Assembly: GCA_018672315.1 (NCBI GenBank)
Contig: CP076053.1
Span: 2,901,827 to 2,965,826, forward strand
Reading direction: 5' to 3'
Length of the DNA: 64,000 bases
DNA from: Nocardioidaceae bacterium
GTDB lineage: Bacteria > Actinomycetota > Actinomycetes > Propionibacteriales > Nocardioidaceae
Under the pieces are notes generated by a model that saw only the letters and a program-made list of their open reading frames with translations, was not told where the DNA came from and did no database searches. A program made the translations under genes and the position numbers. Positions 41,490 to 49,308 of this stretch are shown in pieces (position 1 is the stretch's first letter; every line of letters begins with the position of its first letter).

Positions 41490-42977
41490 GTGACCACGAA
41501 GCTGCGGGCCCTGATCATCGGTGCCGGATTCGGCGGCCTCTCCGCCGCGAAGGCGTTGCGAGACACCGGCGTCACCGACATCACCATCCTCGAGCGGAGC
41601 ACCGACGTCGGCGGGGTGTGGCGCGACAACACCTATCCGGGCGCCGCGTGCGACGTCCCCTCGGACCTCTATTCCTGGTCATGGGCCCCGCACGCGGGCT
41701 GGCGGCGGCGCTACGGGACGCAGACGGAGATCTTCGCCTACATCCGGCGCACCGCCCAGGAGCAGGGATTCACCGACCTCGTCCGCTTCGGCGCGCAGGT
41801 CGACCGGCTGGAGTGGGACGCCGAGCAGGCGACCTGGACGGCGACCCTGGCCGACGGCAGCACCGAGACGGCCGACCTGGTGGTCACCGCGGTCGGTCAG
41901 CTCTCCAACCCCCGGCTGCCCGACATCCCCGGGCACGAGACCTTCGCCGGGCCCGCCATGCACACCGCGACCTGGGACCACTCGGTCGACCTGACCGGCA
42001 AGCGCGTCGTGTGCGTGGGCACGGGCGCCTCCGCCATCCAGGCGGTGCCGCGCATCGCACCGGCGGCCGAGCACACCACGGTGCTGCAGCGCACCCCGCC
42101 GTACGTCGTCCCCAAGCCCGATACCGAGTACGGCGCCGCGGCCTACCTCGCCCGCCGCGACGATCGCGTCATCAAGGCCGCCCGCAGCACGGTCTTCTGG
42201 GTCACCGAGGTCTTCAACCAGGCCCTGGTCGGCGACCGCCGGGTCGACGACGCGGTGATCCGCGCCATCCGTACGTCGTGGTGGCTGCACCTGCGTCGCT
42301 CGGTCAGCGACCCCGCCCTCCGCAAGGCGCTGACACCCGACTACCCGATCGGTTGCAAGCGGCTGCTGTTCTCCTCCGAGTGGTACCCGACGCTCGACCG
42401 TGACGACGTCGACCTCGTCACCGAGGGCGTGACCGGGGTCGAGCCCGAGGGCGTACGCCTCGCCGACGGCCGCCTCGTCGAGGCCGACGTGCTGGTGTGG
42501 GGCACCGGCTTCGCCGCCACCGACTTCCTCGCCGGCATCGAGGTCGTGGGCGCCGAGGGCGTGAAGCTCCACGACGACGTGTGGGACGACGGCGCGTGGG
42601 CGCACCTCGGGGTGACCGTGCCCGGCTTCCCCAACCTGTTCATGATCTACGGCCCGAACACCAACCTGGGGGGCTCCTCGATCATCACGATGCTGGAGGC
42701 GCAGGCCGGGTACGCCGCGCAGGTCGCTCGTCGTATCGCCGAGGGCCGGGCCGATGCGTACGAGGTGCGCGAGCACGTGGCCCGCCACTACGACACCGAG
42801 ATGCAGGAGCGGCTCAACGACTCGGTGTGGAACGCGTGCACGAGCTGGTACAACGACGGCTCGCGCATCACTACGAACTGGCCCGGCATCGTCGAGGAGT
42901 ACGTCGACCGTCTCGCCGAGGTCGACGAGTCCGACCTGGTCGCGCACCACCCCGCGGCGGCGCGAGCGCGTGACTGA
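41490..42977 (+). CDS. Baeyer-Villiger-type flavin monooxygenase
   Basis: NADPH- and FAD-dependent enzyme that inserts oxygen into ketones to give esters or lactones. 495 residues. FAD motif [17 protein letters not shown], the ATG-like loop [18 protein letters not shown], and the Baeyer-Villiger fingerprint F-x-G-x3-H-x3-W-D as [12 protein letters not shown] near residue 155. The NADP motif [14 protein letters not shown] follows, and [11 protein letters not shown] near residue 340. The fingerprint separates it from simple N-hydroxylating flavin monooxygenases. The 3' end overlaps the haloalkane dehalogenase gene by 8 bp, so both are translated from one mRNA. Ketone substrate unknown. Confidence 0.9.
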   Translation: MTTKLRALIIGAGFGGLSAAKALRDTGVTDITILERSTDVGGVWRDNTYPGAACDVPSDLYSWSWAPHAGWRRRYGTQTEIFAYIRRTAQEQGFTDLVRFGAQVDRLEWDAEQATWTATLADGSTETADLVVTAVGQLSNPRLPDIPGHETFAGPAMHTATWDHSVDLTGKRVVCVGTGASAIQAVPRIAPAAEHTTVLQRTPPYVVPKPDTEYGAAAYLARRDDRVIKAARSTVFWVTEVFNQALVGDRRVDDAVIRAIRTSWWLHLRRSVSDPALRKALTPDYPIGCKRLLFSSEWYPTLDRDDVDLVTEGVTGVEPEGVRLADGRLVEADVLVWGTGFAATDFLAGIEVVGAEGVKLHDDVWDDGAWAHLGVTVPGFPNLFMIYGPNTNLGGSSIITMLEAQAGYAAQVARRIAEGRADAYEVREHVARHYDTEMQERLNDSVWNACTSWYNDGSRITTNWPGIVEEYVDRLAEVDESDLVAHHPAAARARD

Positions 42978-43926
42978 GGTGGGCGGGCCCACCCAGCCGG
43001 CGCCGGGGGTGCTGCGTACGCCCCCGACCAGGTTCGAGGGCCTGCCCGACTACGACTTCGCGCCGCACTGGACCGGCGTCAGCGCAGGAGACGGTGCGAT
43101 GGCGCGGGTGCCGATGCGGATGCACCACGTCGAGCAGGGGCCCGCCGACGGGCCGGTCGTGCTCATGCTGCACGGCGAGCCGAGCTGGAGCTATCTCTAC
43201 CGCCACATGGTGCCGGCCTTCGCCCGTGAGGGCTTCCGTGCCATCGCCCCGGACCTCATCGGCTTCGGCCGGTCGGACAAACCGACGCACAGGTCGGCCT
43301 ACACCTACCAGGCCCACGTCGACTGGGTCCGCGACTGGTTCGACGCCCACCAGCTCACCGACGTCACCCTCGTGTGCCAGGACTGGGGGTCGCTGATCGG
43401 CCTCCGTCTGGTCGGCGAGCTGCCCGAGAGGTTCGCCCGGGTCGTCGTCGCCAACGGCTTCCTGCCGACCGCGGAGCGCGGCACCCCGCTCGCTTTCGAC
43501 CTGTGGCAGGCGGCGTCGAGGTTCTCACCGGTCTTCCCCGCCGGCCGCATCGTCGCCCTCGGCACGAAGCGCCCTCTGTCCCGCGGTGAGCGCGCGGCGT
43601 ACGACGCTCCCTTCGGCAACCGCGCCAGCCAGGCGGGTGCGCGGGTCTTCCCCTCGCTGGTGCCGACCGAGGAGAGCGATCCCGCCGTGCCGGCCAACCG
43701 CGAGGCGTGGCGGGTGCTGGGGCAGTGGGACAAGCCGTTCCTCACGCTGTTCGGTTGCCACGACCCGATCCTGGGTCGGGCGGACCGTCCGCTGCAGCAG
43801 CACGTGCCGGGTGCCGCAGGTCAGCCGCACGGTCGGCTGGACGGCTCGCACTTCGTGCAGGAGGACTGCGGGCTCGAGATCGTCGAGCGGACGGTCTCCT
43901 GGATCCGCGGCAGCGGCCCCGTCTGA
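42970..43926 (+). CDS. Haloalkane dehalogenase
   Basis: Alpha/beta hydrolase that replaces a halogen on an alkane with hydroxyl. 318 residues from GTG. The halide-binding and oxyanion loop [13 protein letters not shown], nucleophile elbow [13 protein letters not shown] with Asp 138 and halide-binding Trp 139, acid Asp in [13 protein letters not shown] and base His in [11 protein letters not shown] are all present. Aspartate nucleophile plus adjacent Trp distinguishes it from esterases and epoxide hydrolases, and the acid position is that of the HLD-I subfamily. Translationally coupled to the Baeyer-Villiger monooxygenase. An alternative start lies upstream inside that gene but would not add conserved sequence. 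Confidence 0.88.
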   Translation: MTEVGGPTQPAPGVLRTPPTRFEGLPDYDFAPHWTGVSAGDGAMARVPMRMHHVEQGPADGPVVLMLHGEPSWSYLYRHMVPAFAREGFRAIAPDLIGFGRSDKPTHRSAYTYQAHVDWVRDWFDAHQLTDVTLVCQDWGSLIGLRLVGELPERFARVVVANGFLPTAERGTPLAFDLWQAASRFSPVFPAGRIVALGTKRPLSRGERAAYDAPFGNRASQAGARVFPSLVPTEESDPAVPANREAWRVLGQWDKPFLTLFGCHDPILGRADRPLQQHVPGAAGQPHGRLDGSHFVQEDCGLEIVERTVSWIRGSGPV

Positions 43927-43953
43927 CTCAGGCGCCTGACTCCGCCGCCTGAC

Positions 43954-44628
43954 TCAGCCGGCAGACGGCGTGACGTCGGCGGCCGGGGGGTCGAGCGCGA
44001 GGAACAGCTGGGTGGTCAGGTCGAACGCGCGGACGGCCTCCTCGACGACCTCGTCCGCCTCCCGGGCACGCAGCGCCGCTGCGTCGAGACCCTCGCGGTA
44101 GCGGCGCAGGAAGGGCACGGTGCTCGGCCGCCCGTGGCGGGTCGATTCGGCCACGGCGGAGAAGTCGTAGAAGGCCACCCCGTCGTGCCCGGCCGTACGC
44201 AGCGCCGAGGCCACGACCTGGCCGCCGGAGAGGTCGCCGAGGTAGCGCACGTAGTGGTGGGCGAGGAGGCGGTGGGGCGCCGAGCGCGCCACGTGCTCGA
44301 GCCGGTCGACGTACGCGATCGTCGCGGCCCGCACCGCCGGTGTCTCCGCCGGCTCCCCCCATCGCGCCAGGTCCGCCCGCAGCGCGCTCAGACGCTGTAG
44401 GCCGGGGTCGTGCACGACCGCGATCGCGGGGTGGGAGACGTGGGCCGCCACGGCATCCTCGAGTGCCGCGTAGATCTCGGTCAGGGCCGCCAGGTACGCC
44501 GCGTACGTGGCGCGTCTCACGCGTCCGGTCGCGAGGGTCGCGGCCCACCCCGTGGACTCCGCCGTACGGTGCGCCGTCGCGGTTGCCTGTCGCAACCGCG
44601 CGGCCAGTGGCTGAGCCGTCACGAGCAC
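43954..44628 (-). CDS. Biliverdin-producing heme oxygenase
   Basis: Opens heme to biliverdin, CO and iron. 224 residues, normal size. The proximal heme ligand His is in ATATAHRTAESTGW near residue 20, and the distal helix is HHYVRYLGDLSGGQVVASAL with the flexible GDLSGG motif. This is the canonical bacterial HmuO/BphO fold. Its neighbours include a bacteriophytochrome 1.1 kb away, which needs biliverdin as chromophore, so supply of that pigment is a likely role besides iron recovery. GTG start at 44628; a second GTG two codons later is possible. Divergent from the RsbW-like gene. Confidence 0.9.
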   Translation of the reverse strand: MLVTAQPLAARLRQATATAHRTAESTGWAATLATGRVRRATYAAYLAALTEIYAALEDAVAAHVSHPAIAVVHDPGLQRLSALRADLARWGEPAETPAVRAATIAYVDRLEHVARSAPHRLLAHHYVRYLGDLSGGQVVASALRTAGHDGVAFYDFSAVAESTRHGRPSTVPFLRRYREGLDAAALRAREADEVVEEAVRAFDLTTQLFLALDPPAADVTPSAG

Positions 44629-44644
44629 CTCGGTAGTTGATCGT

Positions 44645-44650
44645 TTGACA
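44645..44650 (+). promoter_or_regulatory. Possible -35 element for the RsbW-like gene
   Basis: A consensus TTGACA stands in the AT-rich gap between the heme oxygenase and RsbW-like genes. No hexamer at 16-18 bp is convincing as a -10 (TCAGTC region), so the promoter class is uncertain; an overlapping GTTT hints at an alternative sigma factor but does not prove it. Confidence 0.3.
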
Positions 44651-44717
44651 TCTGTGTGGCGATAGTTTCAGTCCGTAAGGGTGTGTGGTCGCCCAGTGCT
44701 CGGGAAGATTCAAGATC

Positions 44718-45131
44718 ATGCCGCCAGTCGTGACGTCCGGACAGGCGAAGGAGGAGCACCGCCTTCCCTTCGCCCCGCCGTCGACCGTCAAGGCGCGCAA
44801 CCTGCTCGACGACTTCGTCCGCGCCGCCTCGCTGTCGCACCGCTGTCAGCAGGAGGCGACCATCGTGCTCGGCGAGCTCGTGTCGAACGCGTTGGACCAC
44901 GGGTCCCCGATGCCCGGCGACTGCTTCACGGTGGAGTTCTCGCGTACGCCCGAGGGCCTCACACTCTGCGTGACCGACGGCGGCTCCCACGCTGCGCCGC
45001 GGGTCCGGGTCGTCAACGCCGGCCCGTACGCCGCCCGGGGCCGCGGGCTCGCCATGGTGCAGGCGCTCTGCGCCGAGTGGAAGGTCGACCAGGAGACCGG
45101 GACCCGGGTCATGGCGACCCTGAGCTGCTGA
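44718..45131 (+). CDS. RsbW/SpoIIAB-like ATP-binding anti-sigma kinase
   Basis: 137 residues from ATG 44718 (a GTG at 44685 would add 11). One GHKL ATPase domain: N box IVLGELVSNALDHGSP, G1 VTDGGSHAAPRV and G2 RGRGLAMVQALCAEW. In partner switching such proteins bind a sigma factor and phosphorylate a STAS antagonist; many actinobacterial single-domain versions are called regulatory ATP-binding proteins. The sigma factor it would hold is not encoded here. Its stop is separated from the STAS gene by a bidirectional hairpin, and heme oxygenase is divergent on the other side. Confidence 0.8.
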   Translation: MPPVVTSGQAKEEHRLPFAPPSTVKARNLLDDFVRAASLSHRCQQEATIVLGELVSNALDHGSPMPGDCFTVEFSRTPEGLTLCVTDGGSHAAPRVRVVNAGPYAARGRGLAMVQALCAEWKVDQETGTRVMATLSC

Positions 45132-45164
45132 CGCGAGGCGACCGAGGGGTCCGCAGACGCGACA

Positions 45165-45196
45165 ACACCCGGTGCCGCGTCGGCGGGACCGGGTGT
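45165..45196. terminator. Bidirectional hairpin between kinase and STAS genes
   Basis: ACACCCGGT (45165-45173) and ACCGGGTGT (45188-45196) form a 9-bp stem with a 14-nt loop, between the convergent RsbW-like and STAS genes. No T-tract. Confidence 0.65.
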
Positions 45197-45214
45197 CGTG
45201 CTGGACGGAGGCGC

Positions 45215-45544
45215 TCAGGCGCTCGCGTCCGCCGTGCCCTCGCGGGACTCCTTGAACGGGATGGCGCAGATCGTGAGCACCCGCTGCGGTACCGAGCCGG
45301 GCTTCGCGACGAGGTCGAGCGTCGTGCCCTTCTCGTGGGCCGCAGCCAGCGCCTTGGCGATGACGCCGACGGCGACACTGGGGAAGTAGTCGACGTCGGA
45401 GAGATCGATCGTCAGGTCCTTCGAGTGGTCCTCGGAGTGCTCGGCGATCAGGTTGCGCAGCTCGATGACTGCGTCGTACTCGACGGAACCGTGGAGGACC
45501 AGGGTGTCTCCGTCGAGCTCGGAGGTGAAGGGGCGTTCAAGCAT
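45215..45544 (-). CDS. STAS-domain anti-sigma factor antagonist
   Basis: 109 residues, one STAS domain (RsbV/SpoIIAA fold). FTSELDGDTLVLHGSVEYDA starts the sheet; LTIDLSDVDYFPSVAVGVIA holds the helix with the candidate phosphorylation serine (FPSVAVG, in place of the common DSSGLG). If Ser is phosphorylated by the neighbouring kinase and dephosphorylated by the adjacent PP2C protein, the three form a partner switch. ATG 45544 is preferred over GTG 45553 because TAGTGT lies exactly 7 bp upstream, the leaderless pattern seen elsewhere in this window. Its promoter faces that of the phytochrome gene. Confidence 0.8.
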   Translation of the reverse strand: MLERPFTSELDGDTLVLHGSVEYDAVIELRNLIAEHSEDHSKDLTIDLSDVDYFPSVAVGVIAKALAAAHEKGTTLDLVAKPGSVPQRVLTICAIPFKESREGTADASA

Positions 45545-45551
45545 GCCGCCC

Positions 45552-45557
45552 ACACTA
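45552..45557 (-). promoter_or_regulatory. Putative -10 box of leaderless STAS transcript
   Basis: TAGTGT on the minus strand, 7 bp before the ATG at 45544, without a ribosome site. Confidence 0.45.
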
Positions 45558-45684
45558 GACGGGCCACCCCAGGCTCGTCACCCGGGTCGCCCACGTCGAC
45601 GTACGCCGCATTCTGGACCACCCCTGCGGAGGGTGGCAACGCACGAAGGACGGCTCCCTCCGTGCGCGGACGACACCTGTCGGG

Positions 45685-45690
45685 CACTAT
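45685..45690 (+). promoter_or_regulatory. Possible -10 box of the phytochrome gene
   Basis: CACTAT in the 200-bp gap between the divergent STAS and phytochrome genes. No clear -35. A nearby inverted repeat CCACCC (45618-45623) / GGGTGG (45631-45636) could be an operator. Confidence 0.3.
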
Positions 45691-45754
45691 GGCGTCACGA
45701 GGCGGACGTTTCGACGTCCGGCCCCTCGCAGACCGCCCCGCCCCCGACCGACGG

Positions 45755-48055
45755 ATGTCCATGACCCTGCCCCCCTCGCCGCACGCACCGGCGCATCCGG
45801 GGGTCGACCTGTCGAGCTGCGAGAACGAGCCGATCCACATCCCGGGTGCGGTGCAGCCGCACGGGGTGCTCCTGGCGCTGGACCCCGTCGACATGCGCGT
45901 GGTGATGGCCTCGCAGAACACCGACGACATGCTCGGGATGCCCGTCGACCGTGCCATCGGGGCCGACGTGGTCGACCTGATCGGCACCGGACTGGCGGAC
46001 CAGATCCGGCACCACGTCGCCCAGGGGCTGCTCGCGGAGTCCCTGGTCGTCGTGCTGGGCCCGATGCCACGGTCCGACGGGACCGAGCTGCGCGGGCGCC
46101 TCACCGGGTGCGAGGTCGACGTCTCCGTCCACGAGGCCGACGGCCTGCTGGTCGTGGAGCTCGAGGAGTTCGGCCGGCCGCGCAGCGTGCTGCTGTCCTA
46201 CCAGTCCGCACGCGGCGCGATGGACCGGCTCTCCTCGGCCCCCGACATCGAGGAGCTGGCACGTCGACTCGCCGTCGAGGTGCGCGACCTCACCTTGTTC
46301 GACCGGGTGATGGTCTACCGCTTCGACGCGGAGTGGAACGGCGAGGTGGTCGCCGAGACGGCTCGTGAGGACCTCGAGCCCTTCCTCGGCCTGCGTTATC
46401 CCGCCAGCGACATCCCCGCCCAGGCGCGGCGGCTCTACACCGTGAACTGGACCCGCCTGATCGCCGACGTGGACTACGAGCCCGTGCCCGTCGACCCGCT
46501 GGTCGGCCCCCGCACCGGTCGACCCCTGGACATGTCGCGGTCCTCGCTGCGCAGCGTCTCCCCGGTGCACCTGGAGTACCTGCGCAACATGGGCGTCACG
46601 GCGTCGATGTCGGTCTCCCTGGTGCACAACGACCGGCTGTGGGGCCTGGTGGCCTGCCACCACTACTCCGGACCCCACCGCCCCAGCCAGGACGCCCGTG
46701 CGGCCGCGGAGTTCCTGGGCCAGGTCGCCTCCGGCGAGTTCGCCGAGCGGGAGTCCGCCGCGAGCCGCATCGACATGCTCGAGGCCAGCAGCGTGCTCTC
46801 GCGCATCACGAGCCGTCTCGCCCGTGACCCCCGCTCGCTCTCGGCCGCGATGGTCGAGGACCCCGAGATCCTCGCGCTCGTGGGAGCCAGCGGTGTCGCG
46901 TGCCTCAGCGAGGGTGCCCTGCGCACCGCTGGTGAGGTGCCCGACGACGAGGTCCTGCTCGACCTCGGCGAGCAGCTGTGCGCGCTGGCCGAGGCCGGCC
47001 GGCAGGACGGTGCCGAACAGTTCGCGCCGGTCGCCACCGACAACCTGGTGAGTCTCGTGGACACCGTCGGCGACGTCGCCGCGGGGGCGTTGCTCATCAA
47101 CCCGGGTCCCGGGTGGTGGCTGATGTGGCTGCGGCCGCCGTACGTGCGCGAGGTCACCTGGGCCGGCAACCCCGCCCTCAGCAAGACGCCCACGCAGGCC
47201 GAGGACGGGTCCGTACGCCTCTCCCCGCGCAAGTCCTTCGAGCAGTGGTCCGAGCTGGTGCGCGATCGCAGCGAGCCCTGGTCGAGCACCGCCATGGACA
47301 TCGCCGAGTCGCTGCAGACCCACCTCGTCAGCGTCATGCTCAAGCGCTCGCGGGAGCAGGTCATGGTGGCCCAGTCCCTCCAGCAGAGCGTCGTGGCGGA
47401 GTGGTCCTCGCAGCTCCGCGGCCTCGACGTCGCCGTCCGCTACACCCCGGCGACCTCCTACCAGCTCGGTGGCGACTGGTGGGACCTGGTCGACCTCGAC
47501 GGCGACCGGGTCGCTCTCGTGATCGGTGACGTCGCCGGGCACGGTGTCAGCGCGGTCGCCGCCATGACCCAGGTGCGCGCCGCCCTGCGCGCCTACCTCT
47601 TCGCGGGCATCGACGTCGCCGAGGCCTTCGACCACCTCGACCGCCTCATGGCGCGCACGTTCGACGCACGGGTGGCCTCGGCCTGCGCCGTGGTGCTCGA
47701 TCGCGGCACGCGCATGGCCCGCATCGTCAACGCGGGACACCCCCCGCCGGTGATCTGCGGCCAGATCGAGCTGCCGTCGCTGAAGCAGCTCATCAGTCGA
47801 CCGGTGCTCGGCCTGGGCATGGGCACGACCACGCCGCTGGACGTACGGCTGCCCGAGGGTGCCTCGATGGTGCTCTACACCGACGGGCTCGTCGAACGAC
47901 GCGGCGAGGACCTGCTGCGCAACATCGAGCGGCTGCGCGCGACGGCCTGCGCCGGCCCCGGGGGTCGGGACCTGGAGTCCTGGCTCGAGACGCTCGTCGA
48001 GGTGAACCCGGGGGAGACCGACGACGACACCACCGTCGTCGCCTTCGCTCTCTGA
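45755..48055 (+). CDS. bphP: Bacteriophytochrome with PP2C/SpoIIE phosphatase output
   Basis: Red/far-red photoreceptor with a serine phosphatase effector, 766 residues. PAS domain at 17-120 with SSCENEPIHIPGAVQPHG, in which Cys 22 is the usual biliverdin-attachment cysteine. GAF domain with the hallmark PASDIPAQARRLY and SPVHLEYLRNMGVTAS with the conserved His. PHY domain to about 540 with SPRKSFEQWSE of the tongue. Then a SpoIIE/PP2C domain from about 550: SYQLGGDWWDLVDLDGD, VIGDVAGHGVSAVAAMT, NAGHPPPVI, LYTDGLVERR and DDDTTVVAF supply the metal-binding Asp residues. There is no histidine kinase domain. Cytoplasmic. Context (heme oxygenase, STAS, kinase) suggests light-dependent dephosphorylation of the antagonist. 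An upstream extension of the open frame has no phytochrome similarity. Confidence 0.9.
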   Translation: MSMTLPPSPHAPAHPGVDLSSCENEPIHIPGAVQPHGVLLALDPVDMRVVMASQNTDDMLGMPVDRAIGADVVDLIGTGLADQIRHHVAQGLLAESLVVVLGPMPRSDGTELRGRLTGCEVDVSVHEADGLLVVELEEFGRPRSVLLSYQSARGAMDRLSSAPDIEELARRLAVEVRDLTLFDRVMVYRFDAEWNGEVVAETAREDLEPFLGLRYPASDIPAQARRLYTVNWTRLIADVDYEPVPVDPLVGPRTGRPLDMSRSSLRSVSPVHLEYLRNMGVTASMSVSLVHNDRLWGLVACHHYSGPHRPSQDARAAAEFLGQVASGEFAERESAASRIDMLEASSVLSRITSRLARDPRSLSAAMVEDPEILALVGASGVACLSEGALRTAGEVPDDEVLLDLGEQLCALAEAGRQDGAEQFAPVATDNLVSLVDTVGDVAAGALLINPGPGWWLMWLRPPYVREVTWAGNPALSKTPTQAEDGSVRLSPRKSFEQWSELVRDRSEPWSSTAMDIAESLQTHLVSVMLKRSREQVMVAQSLQQSVVAEWSSQLRGLDVAVRYTPATSYQLGGDWWDLVDLDGDRVALVIGDVAGHGVSAVAAMTQVRAALRAYLFAGIDVAEAFDHLDRLMARTFDARVASACAVVLDRGTRMARIVNAGHPPPVICGQIELPSLKQLISRPVLGLGMGTTTPLDVRLPEGASMVLYTDGLVERRGEDLLRNIERLRATACAGPGGRDLESWLETLVEVNPGETDDDTTVVAFAL

Positions 48056-48112
48056 CATCCCGGATCCTGGGCACCGGAATCGCCGCCGTGGGCGTTCTGC
48101 GACGATGAGCGC

Positions 48113-49306
48113 GTGAAGGCCCTGCTGCTCGAGAACATCCACCCGCACGCGTACGACATCCTCACCGGCGCCGGCATCGAGGTCGAGACCGCCGAGGGCG
48201 CGCTGGACACCGACGAGCTGGTCGCCGCCCTGCAGGGTGTCTCACTGCTCGGCATCCGCTCCAAGACCCAGGTCACCGCCGAGGTGGTCGCGAACGCCCC
48301 CGACCTGATGGCCATCGGCGCGTTCTGCATCGGCACCAACCAGATCGACCTCGCCGCAGCCGCCGGGGCGGGCGTCGCGGTCTTCAACGCGCCCTACTCC
48401 AACACCCGCTCGGTGGTGGAGATCGCGATCGCCGAGATCATCGCGCTCGCGAGGCGGCTCACCGACCGCAACAAGGCGCTTCACGAGGGCGTGTGGGACA
48501 AGTCCGCGTCGGGCAGCCACGAGGTGCGCGGGCGCGCCCTCGGCATCGTCGGCTACGGCAACATCGGCAGCCAGCTCTCGGTCGTGGCCGAGATGCTCGG
48601 CATGCAGGTCTACTTCTACGACACCGAGGAGAAGCTGGCGCTCGGCAACGCCCGCCGCTGCGCCTCGCTCGACGAGCTGCTCGGCAAGGTCGACACGGTG
48701 ACGTTGCACGTGGACGGCCGGGAGGGCAACGCCGGCATCTTCGGGGCCGAGCAGTTCGCCACGATGCGGCCCCGGTCGATCTTCCTCAACCTCTCGCGCG
48801 GGTTCGTGGTCGAGCACCAGGCGCTGCACGACAACCTGGTCTCCGGTCACCTCGCCGGAGCGGCCGTCGACGTGTTCCCCGAGGAGCCCAAGTCGCGCGG
48901 TGACCGGTTCAGCTCGCCGCTCATCGGTCTGCCCAACGTGATCCTGACCCCTCACATCGGCGGCAGCACCGAGGAGGCCCAGGAGGACATCGGGCGCTTC
49001 GTCGGCGGCAAGCTGCGCGACTACGTGGGCGAGGGCAACACCGCCCTCTCGGTCAACCTGCCGCCGCTGCAGCCGGGGCGGCAGGGCGCCGTCCGCATCG
49101 CCCACGTGCACCGCAACACCCCGGGCGTGCTGGCACACCTGAACCAGCTCTTCGCGAAGTACGGCACCAACATCGACGCCCAGCAGCTCGCCACGCGCGG
49201 CACGCAGGGCTACGCGGTCACCGACGTGCACGAGGTCTCCGAGGACCTGCTCACCGAGCTGTCGCAGCACCCGGACACGATCCGGCTGCGCGTGCTGGGC
49301 GCCTGA
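48113..49306 (+). CDS. serA: D-3-phosphoglycerate dehydrogenase
   Basis: Catalyses the first step of serine synthesis from 3-phosphoglycerate using NAD. 397 residues, the E. coli-type length with a C-terminal ACT domain. Start GTG with GACGAT 6 bp upstream. NAD motif GIVGYGNIGSQLSVVAEMLG at about 150, catalytic Arg in LNLSRGFVVE, Glu in DVFPEEPKSRG and His in LTPHIGGSTEEA; the ACT domain is at 330-397 (HVHRNTPGVLAHLNQLF), where serine feedback is expected. It sits between the two PP2C signalling genes, apparently by chance; 57 bp separate it from the phytochrome gene. Confidence 0.92.
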   Translation: MKALLLENIHPHAYDILTGAGIEVETAEGALDTDELVAALQGVSLLGIRSKTQVTAEVVANAPDLMAIGAFCIGTNQIDLAAAAGAGVAVFNAPYSNTRSVVEIAIAEIIALARRLTDRNKALHEGVWDKSASGSHEVRGRALGIVGYGNIGSQLSVVAEMLGMQVYFYDTEEKLALGNARRCASLDELLGKVDTVTLHVDGREGNAGIFGAEQFATMRPRSIFLNLSRGFVVEHQALHDNLVSGHLAGAAVDVFPEEPKSRGDRFSSPLIGLPNVILTPHIGGSTEEAQEDIGRFVGGKLRDYVGEGNTALSVNLPPLQPGRQGAVRIAHVHRNTPGVLAHLNQLFAKYGTNIDAQQLATRGTQGYAVTDVHEVSEDLLTELSQHPDTIRLRVLGA

Positions 49307-49308
49307 GG

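Noticed and set aside
44681-45754. In-frame upstream extension of the phytochrome to a start near 44681
   Set aside because: It would overlap the RsbW-like and STAS genes and has no domain; phytochromes begin shortly before the Cys-x-x-E-P-I-H motif, which fits the ATG at 45755.
45695-48148. Long minus-strand open frame opposite the phytochrome gene
   Set aside because: The plus strand encodes a complete PAS-GAF-PHY-PP2C protein; the opposite frame has low-complexity composition only.
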